NCBI GenBank assembly: GCA_938039795.1
Contig: CALHWU010000033.1
Coordinates: 1-7,490 of the forward strand
Direction of reading: 5' to 3'
DNA length: 7,490 bases
DNA from: an uncultured Muribaculaceae bacterium
GTDB taxonomy: Bacteria; Bacteroidota; Bacteroidia; Bacteroidales; Muribaculaceae
This document shows positions 1 to 6,267 of the stretch, one piece after another (the first letter of the stretch is position 1; the number at the start of each line of letters is the position of its first letter). Made by a program: the position numbers and the translations under genes. The notes beneath the pieces were generated by a model. That model had not been told where the DNA came from, searched no databases, and saw nothing but the letters and a program-made list of their open reading frames with translations.

Positions 1-1046
1 ATCGTATAGACAGTGTTGCGCAGCAGCTGAAAGGATTCGGCCGTCACCGGCACGCTGTAATAACATGTGCGGAACGTAGTGCTCTCCTCACCCTTGGCGA
101 AGGGCACTATCAGCGTGAGATACGTGCGGTGAGGTTCGGAGGGCTCCTTTTTCCATTTATTGGGATAGGTATAGAAAGGCACCGGCATCTGCCAGGGATA
201 TCCGTTCTCATGATCGGCCTCCGCATTTTCAACAAACCGGTAAGGATCGTTGCCCACGCTCGCCGTAGTGATGTTGAAATAGGCTTCATCAGCCGGCAAT
301 GCCTCGGTCGACGACGGGTCGGCTATCGAGGTGTGCACGCCATTGGCCATCAGCACCTGCATGCCCTCCGTCAGCGGCGTCCAGGTGCCTGCCAGAGTCG
401 CATCGCCCTCCACTTCGATCTTTTCCGGAAGCCGCACGTTGAGGTTTATGCGGGCCGCGGCGCGCACGAGCATCACGTTGCCCGACGCACTGCCCCCCTT
501 GTCGTCGGGCGTGAACGTCACCTTCACATTTCCCGAACGCTCCTCGTCGGTATCGCCGAACATCACGAACGAGTCCTGCACCTTCTTCGAGGCAAACTCC
601 GCCGTCACGCCGATGGCGCGAAGCTGACTGACCGTAGGGTTTTCAGGCACCGTGACCGAGGCCGGGAGATTGGCCAGAGCCACCATTCGGCAAGTACCCG
701 TGGCCTCCAGGCTGCCGAACAGACGCTCGGTGACAGCCTTGTCGATGTTCATCTTTACGGTGGCCTGCTGCTTTTCCGTCAGACCGGTAAACACCTGCGA
801 GGCTTCCGGGGGCGCATCGTCGCCCGCGTCATTGTGGTAGAGAAACACATGAAGCGATCTGATGGCATCCTCATTGTTGGCGTCGTCGGCAACCGCACGC
901 GAACCCTGCCGCGCGTTTCTGAACGTCAGCGTCACATTGCCCTCGCCCGACGCTCCCGGTCCGGTCGGTATCTCTTCATTGGCGCACGCTGCCACTGTCA
1001 GAGCCAAGGCCAGGGGAAGCAGTGTATTTATGAAGTGTCTTAGCAT
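1..1046 (-). CDS. Accessory (minor or tip) fimbrillin-like lipoprotein, 3' end outside window
   Basis: 348 codons are visible from the ATG at 1046; the frame stays open to the left edge. The N-terminus is a lipoprotein signal peptide: basic MLRH, a hydrophobic stretch, then lipobox VAAC with Cys21. A first strand (VTLTF, about 38-42) leads into Gly-Ser-Arg50-Ala, resembling the arginine maturation site of FimA/Mfa1 pilins. Family-like motifs follow: VALANLP at 122-128, RAAARI at 195-200 near the join of the two pilin domains, FYTYPN at 291-296, and LRNTVYT at 342-348, matching the R-N-x-x-Y-T element of the other subunits here. It starts 39 bases after the 586-residue fimbrillin gene and is probably in the same operon. 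Its place after the anchor gene suggests a minor or tip subunit, by analogy with accessory genes of the P. gingivalis fim and mfa clusters. The fimbrillin-type call is firm; the exact role is not. Confidence 0.82.
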   Translation of the reverse strand, partial: MLRHFINTLLPLALALTVAACANEEIPTGPGASGEGNVTLTFRNARQGSRAVADDANNEDAIRSLHVFLYHNDAGDDAPPEASQVFTGLTEKQQATVKMNIDKAVTERLFGSLEATGTCRMVALANLPASVTVPENPTVSQLRAIGVTAEFASKKVQDSFVMFGDTDEERSGNVKVTFTPDDKGGSASGNVMLVRAAARINLNVRLPEKIEVEGDATLAGTWTPLTEGMQVLMANGVHTSIADPSSTEALPADEAYFNITTASVGNDPYRFVENAEADHENGYPWQMPVPFYTYPNKWKKEPSEPHRTYLTLIVPFAKGEESTTFRTCYYSVPVTAESFQLLRNTVYT

Positions 1047-1085
1047 TTGTATATTCAGTGATTATAAGTCGTGTGTGTATTGTTT
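1047..1085 (-). promoter_or_regulatory. Short AT-rich leader between two accessory fimbrillin genes
   Basis: This 39-base gap lies between the TAA of the 586-residue fimbrillin and the ATG at 1046. Read on the minus strand it is AT-rich just before the start (AATCACTGAATATACAA) and has no Shine-Dalgarno-like purine run, which is normal for Bacteroidota translation leaders. I see no hairpin and no convincing TAnnTTTG-type promoter element, so the two genes are probably co-transcribed. Confidence 0.4.
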
Positions 1086-2846
1086 TTACTGCTGTGGCTG
1101 CACGATGATCCAGTCGCCGAGGATCGTCGGTACAGTGGCGTCGACAAACTGCTGACCGCCGCCGATCGATACTATTATCTGCAGACGCACGCGGCTATTG
1201 ACCGTAGGCTCCTCGACCATCGGGCGTATTTTCAGCCGTTGCCGCTTTCCGTCGATGCGGCCTTCGATCGTCGCCTTTTCGTTTCCGTCGGCGTCGACAA
1301 ACATGAAAGCGGCAGGGTCACCCTCGACGTTGAGCAGCGAGGCCGTCCAGAATGCGCCTACGGGCGAGGCGAGACCGAATGTCAGCTCGGCGTCGACCGG
1401 CTTGGAGTGGGTTTCTCCCTCAGGGATATGCCATGGCGATACTATCAGAGTCCCATGACCATCCTCTGTCATGGTTTCCGACAGGAATGTTCCTGCCACC
1501 CAGTCGATCTTGCCGTTGTCGGTGGTATTGACCGTATTACTATAGTCGAGATTGAACACCTCCTCCTCCCAGTCGGCTACGGTGGCGGTGAGTTCGAGGG
1601 TAGTTCCGAACACCACATTGGTGATGGCCAGCGTATATACGTGGTTGCGCAGCATCAGAGGGAGCCAGTCGTCAACAATGGTGGTATATTCCGCGTCGGA
1701 GAGATCTACTGTGAATGTCTGGGGCTGCGACCCGGCGTCGCGCTGCATCTCTACGCTGAGCGTCGGTGCGCCGGTGAGGAGCGACTGTGCCGGCAGATAA
1801 GTGATCAGCGAACTGGCGACGACCGTTCCGGCAAGCATGGCTATTGGGGTGCCTGTTGCGGCCTCGCCGGTGCGGTCGGTGTGTACCTGTTGCCCGTTTT
1901 TATAAGCGCCGGGAGTCTCGGGAGTCACGTATCCCCCCTTGATGCCGTAGGTCACGCTGGCGCTCACCAGGCGGGGATAACCGTCGGTCTTGAGCTCCGG
2001 AGCAATCGCATCGACCAGGCGAAGCTTTGCCATGGCGCGCAGGAGAGAGATCTCGCCGAGGATGAGCCGCTCGTCGGGACGGCTCCAGTACATGGCGCTC
2101 TCGGTCAGCGTTATCTCGTCGGAGAGGCCATACATCGGTATCTGTAGATTGGCATAAAGTCCGGTGGCCGCCGGCATAGTGTAGCGCAGTCCCTCCGCTA
2201 TAGTCGTAAAATCGGCAAACGTGGAAGCATTATCCGGATCGGCATCGTTATACACCTGACTCAGGCCGTCGAATCCCTTCAGTCCGGGCAGCAGACGCGA
2301 GGCATTGGAGTTGGCGATGATGGCTATGCGTAGCTTCAGCTTGCGGGAGCCTCCGGGCGAAAGGAGCGATTCGTCGCCGGCTGTCGCGCCAAGGAGGCGC
2401 TCCACGGTGGTATGCGGCAGATCGAGGTTGACGGTATAGTCGCCCAGGGAGCCGGTCAAACTCATCTCGGGGGCGGTCTGGGTGACGGCGGTGTTCTTGT
2501 AGAGCAGCCGCAGATCGGCGTCGGCATCATCGGCCGAGCCGGCGAAGATGAAGAAGCCGAAGTCATTGAGGTTGATCTCGTCCTCCATAGTGTAGTCGCT
2601 CCCCTCCTCGGGATGTCCGGAGTCGTCGGTGCGCGAGGCCGCATGGCTGCGGCTCACCGGCACGGCCGTCGACACCTGAAACGACAGGCCGAGCGTCGGC
2701 GCATCCGCTCCGGGATCATCGGGGCATGGACGCTCCGGCTCAGTCACCGCCGAGCAGCCTGCGAGCGAGACTGTCAGGGCCACGGCAGCCAGCCATGCGG
2801 CGATGATGCCGGACCGATAGTATTTCACTGACCGACGGCTGATCAT
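1086..2846 (-). CDS. Large accessory fimbrillin lipoprotein with an extra C-terminal domain
   Basis: This 586-residue protein is a predicted secreted lipoprotein: basic N-terminus with RR at 4-5, a hydrophobic core at about 14-28, and lipobox LAGC with Cys31. A first strand (TLGLSFQV, 51-58) is followed by Ser-Arg66 and Ser-Arg72, candidate maturation sites. The two-domain fimbrillin core carries RAMAKLRL at 270-277, ITYLPAQ at 348-354 and LRNHVYTL at 399-406, then a strand containing VADWEEE (423-429), where an ordinary fimbrillin would end. About 145 further residues (442-586) look like an additional beta-rich domain and end in DWIIVQPQQ. The start codon sits in an ATGA overlap with the anchor gene, so the two are probably translationally coupled. 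It is longer than typical minor fimbrillins, so a tip or adhesive subunit is plausible. Membership of the fimbrillin superfamily is well supported; the function of the C-terminal domain is unknown. Confidence 0.85.
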   Translation of the reverse strand: MISRRSVKYYRSGIIAAWLAAVALTVSLAGCSAVTEPERPCPDDPGADAPTLGLSFQVSTAVPVSRSHAASRTDDSGHPEEGSDYTMEDEINLNDFGFFIFAGSADDADADLRLLYKNTAVTQTAPEMSLTGSLGDYTVNLDLPHTTVERLLGATAGDESLLSPGGSRKLKLRIAIIANSNASRLLPGLKGFDGLSQVYNDADPDNASTFADFTTIAEGLRYTMPAATGLYANLQIPMYGLSDEITLTESAMYWSRPDERLILGEISLLRAMAKLRLVDAIAPELKTDGYPRLVSASVTYGIKGGYVTPETPGAYKNGQQVHTDRTGEAATGTPIAMLAGTVVASSLITYLPAQSLLTGAPTLSVEMQRDAGSQPQTFTVDLSDAEYTTIVDDWLPLMLRNHVYTLAITNVVFGTTLELTATVADWEEEVFNLDYSNTVNTTDNGKIDWVAGTFLSETMTEDGHGTLIVSPWHIPEGETHSKPVDAELTFGLASPVGAFWTASLLNVEGDPAAFMFVDADGNEKATIEGRIDGKRQRLKIRPMVEEPTVNSRVRLQIIVSIGGGQQFVDATVPTILGDWIIVQPQQ

Positions 2847-3883
2847 AGGTCTTCGTTTTGGGGCGGAACTACTGCCCAGGAATTAATGTAGATGCCGCCG
2901 GCTATATACCAGTTCTTGCCGTGGTCGAGGAAGAAGAGTATCGAATAGTCGTCCTGGCGGTCGAGATACTCCTGGTCGCCCATGTTGCCGTAGTGGCCCT
3001 TGATGAGTAGCAGGTAGTCGATGAGCGGTATGCGCACTATGTCGGCGCCGTCGCTGTTGCGGCGCACGGTCAGCGTCGACGGAGCGCCGGCGATGAGGCG
3101 CGAGGTGCTGAACTCGTTCATCAGCGTGGCCACGGTGGTGATCGACTCAGGGATGTCGCCCGCGCGCGAGTCGGTGCCGATCACGCCGTAGCTTGTCTTC
3201 CAGGGGTGGTAAGTGACCGTCGGGCCGGCCATGACACTGTTGTCATGATCGAGCAGCGAGTTGGCGCCTGTGAGCGTCACCGTGAAGTCGTCGCGGTTGA
3301 TCTCCGTGCCGTCGATATTCTGGAGCAGCACGCGTATGGCGTTGGTGTCCTTGGTCAGCGGCACGGTCACCTCGGCGAGCGAGGGCTGCTGCGGATCGGG
3401 GGTGTACGTGCGGCTGACGGCGCCGTGATAGAGCCCGGGGATCTCCACGCTGCTCTCGGCTGCCTCACCCTCGCCGGCGGTCTGCAGGGCCACCTTCAGA
3501 TCCTCCTTCGAGGCCGGGCTGTAGCCCGCGAGCTTCATCGGCGACTCGTCCGAGAGGCCGCACCAGGCCACGAAGTCGTAGCTGCCGGCGTCGAGCGGCG
3601 TCTCCATGATATAGCCCGCCTCGTCGGGGAGCTCGTCGGCACGCGCCTCCCCTTTCCACACCGGCGCGCCGCTGCGGGAGTCGAAGGCCCACACGTCGAT
3701 GCTTTTCACCTCGTGGGGAAACGCGTCGGCGTATTTCATGTTGTAGTCATAGACGAATTTCAGGCGCAGCTGGGCCGGACAGGCCGGGATATCCTCCTTG
3801 ACCCATCCGCAGCCGGTCATGGCGGCAGCGGCTGCCAGCAGCGCGGTGATCTGCGTTATACGATTGAAGATGTTGGTTTTCAC
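2843..3883 (-). CDS. FimB/Mfa2-family fimbrial anchor lipoprotein
   Basis: This 346-residue protein has the full layout of the Mfa2/FimB family, whose members anchor the fimbria to the outer membrane and limit its length. The signal peptide ends in lipobox MTGC with Cys25, followed by WVKEDIPACP; the acidic residues after Cys fit a surface-export signal. Next come FVYDYN (43-48), VWAFD (64-68), an LTKDTN element (176-181), STSRLIAG (259-266), IPLIDYLL (285-292), QEYLDRQDDY (304-313) and the C-terminal strand IYINSWAVV (331-339). Unlike the other three fimbrial proteins, it has no Ser-Arg after its first strand, consistent with an anchor that keeps its lipidated N-terminus. The start is GTG; no in-frame ATG lies in the nearby upstream sequence, and the signal peptide begins right at this codon. 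It overlaps the next gene by 4 bases (ATGA) and lies 150 bases after the major subunit gene. Length is normal for the family. Confidence 0.93.
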   Translation of the reverse strand: MKTNIFNRITQITALLAAAAAMTGCGWVKEDIPACPAQLRLKFVYDYNMKYADAFPHEVKSIDVWAFDSRSGAPVWKGEARADELPDEAGYIMETPLDAGSYDFVAWCGLSDESPMKLAGYSPASKEDLKVALQTAGEGEAAESSVEIPGLYHGAVSRTYTPDPQQPSLAEVTVPLTKDTNAIRVLLQNIDGTEINRDDFTVTLTGANSLLDHDNSVMAGPTVTYHPWKTSYGVIGTDSRAGDIPESITTVATLMNEFSTSRLIAGAPSTLTVRRNSDGADIVRIPLIDYLLLIKGHYGNMGDQEYLDRQDDYSILFFLDHGKNWYIAGGIYINSWAVVPPQNEDL

Positions 3884-4033
3884 TGTGTCTATCGGTTTTG
3901 ATTGGTGAGTATGGAGCCGGTCAGAGCTCCATACCCTGTAGGAGGGAGAGGGAGGAAGCGGACGGGGCCCTACGGATGCACCCGCAGCGGGTGCATCCGC
4001 CCCATCCGGGGAAATTACGGGTCAGCGAGATGC
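3884..4033 (-). other. Intergenic spacer between major fimbrillin and anchor genes
   Basis: This 150-base spacer is the longest gap in the visible gene string. It holds a strong inverted repeat (3973-3999) close behind the pilin stop codon. The stretch before the anchor start (minus strand CAATCAAAACCGATAGACACA, then GTG) is A-rich and has no Shine-Dalgarno sequence. I see no clear Bacteroidota promoter and no small gene in it. Confidence 0.5.
3973..3999 (-). terminator. Perfect 13-bp inverted repeat, likely 3' hairpin of the major fimbrillin mRNA
   Basis: The arms CGGATGCACCCGC and GCGGGTGCATCCG are perfect reverse complements separated by one base. As RNA the likely form is a 10-bp GC-rich stem with a 5-base loop. 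A GGGG (about 4000-4007 side) and a CCCC (about 3966-3969 side) could lengthen it across a bulge. It begins 34 bases after the pilin stop codon. No T-run follows on the minus strand, so it is not a textbook intrinsic terminator. Partial attenuation, or a 3' stabiliser left after processing, would fit better: either would keep the pilin message more abundant than the downstream anchor message. The repeat is certain; its role is inferred. Confidence 0.6.
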
Positions 4034-6211
4034 TTACAACTCTACCTTCTGAGTCGGCACTACAGCCCAGCGCAGGATATTGATGCGGTAGGCGGTGTAG
4101 ACGTCGCGTGTGTCAGCCGGCGGAATGATGGGATCATCCTTGCCGCCGATACCGGCAGCCAGACCCTTGATCTTATCCACGCTGATAGTGTAAGCATGGT
4201 TGCGCACCAGACCGAAATCGCCTACATGTGCAAGGCTCATGTCGATGGTGGTGGAATTCTTCTGCTCGTTGCCCTGACGATACCAGCCGAGGTGTTTCAC
4301 GGGGATGGTGAATTTACCGGCAGCCTCCACATAGAGGTTGCAAGTGTTCACGTTGCGCCAGAGTATTCGGTTGGCATCGTCAAGATTAATCTTCGTTTTC
4401 TTCCCTTCTTCGTCGAGCACCACATCGTTGGCCACGATCTCTTTGGGAGTGCCGTTGTCATTCACATAGATTCCTTTCAGATTGTCCACATTATCAATCA
4501 GCTGGAGTGTGCGGGCCACAGATGTCATCTTTACGGTGCCGAGAACCTTATCCGAAGGACGTGCGATGGTTGTTGCAGCGACAAGAGTCTTCAGATTGCC
4601 TTCGTCACTGACATCATAACGCTCGTAAACAGCCGGCTGGCCTTGTAATGCCGTATTCTTGTAGAGGACGGTCGTCTGCCAGAGGAAACGCTTGTGCATC
4701 GACAGGCCTCCCGCTACCGCGCTTTCGGCTACATCCTTCTTATCGCCTGAAGTCGTTGCGAAATAGATGACCGGTCGGCTGACCTCTTTGGTTTCAGTTC
4801 CTTCGGTGATTTCTACCGACGCGGTCTGATAGGTATAGAATGTCGGAGTCGCAGCTGTGCCATCCGCATTTGTCACAAGGTTATTATTCACTTTCAGTTC
4901 ATAGTGGCCCACCAGTGCGATGGTTGGAATTGCCGCATTCGGGTTTTTCGATCTGAGAGCCGGGATGCCTGAAGTGGTTTCCTTGAAGTAGTAGTAGGTG
5001 TCGTTCTGCTTAGATTCTCGGGCGATCTGCGTCCACGATTTGAACTCCTGATTGTACTTATCTTCATTTCCTTTGTAGTCGCTCAATACTTCCGGATATT
5101 CTGCCTGGAAGTAGACCGGCGAGCAGGCCCAGTAAGAACGGTGGTAATTGAAATTGTTCCAATCCCAGACTCCAGCGACCTTATCCGCTGACACCGTCAC
5201 TTCGCCTGTTGTGGCATTATAATCAAATGTCTTGGCATTTATACGGCCGTCAAGAACCGTGAATTTATAATTGTCACCAGAAATCTGACCGCCTTCCACT
5301 ACCTGCCTGAATGATTTCACAGGATAGGTAGTCTTGGCCTCACCGTTGACATCCCATCCGTCGACCACAAAAGTCAGCTCTACAGGCACATCGGCCTTTC
5401 CTGCGTCAACACCGAGCGGTCCATCCTGAGTGGAAACCGTTTTATAGGGCTCTACAACATTAGTAGCAAAATGCATCTGAAGCTTAGCGGCATAACGCTC
5501 CACATATATGTTGAGCACCTCATCAGTATTTTCAGTAAGAGCCTTGTTAGCAGCCTCTTCCGTATCGAAAATCGCATTTTCCGGTATCTGAACAGCCATA
5601 TGAGGTGCCTCAGCAGTGGCCGTTGTAGATCCTTCCTGTGCGGGATAATACACCGAGTTGCTCATGGGGAAAAGCAGATTCTCGCCGCTTCCCAATGTCA
5701 CCGCATTGCGTGTGATCGTCTGCAGAGTCGACAGCGGGTTCTGGAGATCCGAAGGATTTGCCGGATTGATATAGCACACCACCTGTGCGGGATTGGCGTC
5801 GCCCTGCTGGAGTGTGACGGTCACGACTTTCTGTGCCCTCGTCTCGACAGTTCCGTTGGGGGCGGTTACAGGATTCCACGTCAAGCCGTCAACTCTGACT
5901 ACGCTGCCCACGGTGTTGCCCTGTGCGTCGTAGAAAACCAGATAGCATGATCCGACTTCTGACTCACGTACCGAGCCATCGGCGAAGTCACCTTTATCGC
6001 CGGAATCGGTGCCTTCTGCAGGGTTTCCGTCGGTGCCCGCTGCGCGCGAGCTGGGATTTTCGCCGTGGATGGCGACATTGACGTAGACCGTGCGCTCCAC
6101 GTCGGTGCCGGGGCCGTTGGGCTCCTCGCCGCCGAGATCATCGCTCGAGCATGACCAGAGGCCGAGCGAGGCCACTGCAAGCGCACCGAGATAATAATTG
6201 ATTTGTCTCAT
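4034..6211 (-). CDS. Major fimbrial subunit, Mfa1 family lipoprotein (fimbrillin)
   Basis: This is the probable shaft pilin of a type V (FimA/Mfa1-type) pilus. From the ATG at 6211 it has 725 residues, longer than P. gingivalis Mfa1 (about 560). The signal peptide ends in lipobox LWSC with Cys21, and the following SSDD resembles the surface-export signal of Bacteroidota lipoproteins. A first strand (TVYVNVAIHG, 41-50) precedes Ser-Arg56-Ala-Ala, placed like the arginine processing site of Mfa1. Then come YVERYAAKLQM at 236-246 (domain join), NYHRSYWACSP at 355-365, VRNHAYTISVDK at 669-680, and the Mfa1-like C-terminal strand YRINILRWAVVP (708-719). An alternative ATG 20 codons upstream, at 6271, overlaps the previous stop codon as ATGA. 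I prefer 6211 because it gives a normal signal peptide and has an AT-rich leader. GC content falls sharply in the middle of the gene. Confidence 0.93.
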   Translation of the reverse strand: MRQINYYLGALAVASLGLWSCSSDDLGGEEPNGPGTDVERTVYVNVAIHGENPSSRAAGTDGNPAEGTDSGDKGDFADGSVRESEVGSCYLVFYDAQGNTVGSVVRVDGLTWNPVTAPNGTVETRAQKVVTVTLQQGDANPAQVVCYINPANPSDLQNPLSTLQTITRNAVTLGSGENLLFPMSNSVYYPAQEGSTTATAEAPHMAVQIPENAIFDTEEAANKALTENTDEVLNIYVERYAAKLQMHFATNVVEPYKTVSTQDGPLGVDAGKADVPVELTFVVDGWDVNGEAKTTYPVKSFRQVVEGGQISGDNYKFTVLDGRINAKTFDYNATTGEVTVSADKVAGVWDWNNFNYHRSYWACSPVYFQAEYPEVLSDYKGNEDKYNQEFKSWTQIARESKQNDTYYYFKETTSGIPALRSKNPNAAIPTIALVGHYELKVNNNLVTNADGTAATPTFYTYQTASVEITEGTETKEVSRPVIYFATTSGDKKDVAESAVAGGLSMHKRFLWQTTVLYKNTALQGQPAVYERYDVSDEGNLKTLVAATTIARPSDKVLGTVKMTSVARTLQLIDNVDNLKGIYVNDNGTPKEIVANDVVLDEEGKKTKINLDDANRILWRNVNTCNLYVEAAGKFTIPVKHLGWYRQGNEQKNSTTIDMSLAHVGDFGLVRNHAYTISVDKIKGLAAGIGGKDDPIIPPADTRDVYTAYRINILRWAVVPTQKVEL

Positions 6212-6267
6212 AAGGATTGATTTAAAAAATGATTTATATGATTGATTCTTGTGGATTGGCCGTAGGT
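6212..6267 (-). promoter_or_regulatory. AT-rich leader of the major fimbrillin gene with repeated AATCA
   Basis: These 56 bases separate the OmpA-like gene from the preferred pilin start. On the minus strand they read as an AT-rich tract with AATCA repeated several times and a TTTTTTAAAT run close to the ATG at 6211. There is no Shine-Dalgarno sequence; AT-rich unstructured leaders favour initiation in Bacteroidota. The repeats could also bind a regulator, but I cannot show that. The tract is open in frame with the pilin, so it would encode a 20-residue extension if the ATG at 6271 were used. No clear promoter pair is visible. Confidence 0.45.

Noticed and set aside
129..1155. Long plus-strand open frames opposite the left-edge fimbrillin gene
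   Set aside because: Their translations are rich in Arg and His with no recognisable domain, and the minus strand encodes a clear lipoprotein fimbrillin over the same bases. They are antisense shadows of GC-rich coding sequence.
1071..2147. 358-codon plus-strand open frame opposite the 586-residue fimbrillin
   Set aside because: It has no signal peptide, domain or family motif, and lies fully antisense to a gene with lipobox and pilin motifs.
3961..4033. Insertion-sequence end or CRISPR-like repeat at the GC-rich palindrome
   Set aside because: The palindrome occurs once, has no target-site duplication or transposase nearby, and there is no series of repeats and spacers.
3206..4648. Plus-strand open frames across the anchor, the spacer and the pilin 3' end
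   Set aside because: Their translations resemble no family I recognise and overlap two well-supported minus-strand genes. Those starting in the spacer lack independent support.
6212..6267. Invertible promoter for phase variation upstream of the pilin
   Set aside because: Phase-variable promoters are known in Bacteroides surface loci, but I find no flanking inverted repeats around the leader and no recombinase gene in the window.
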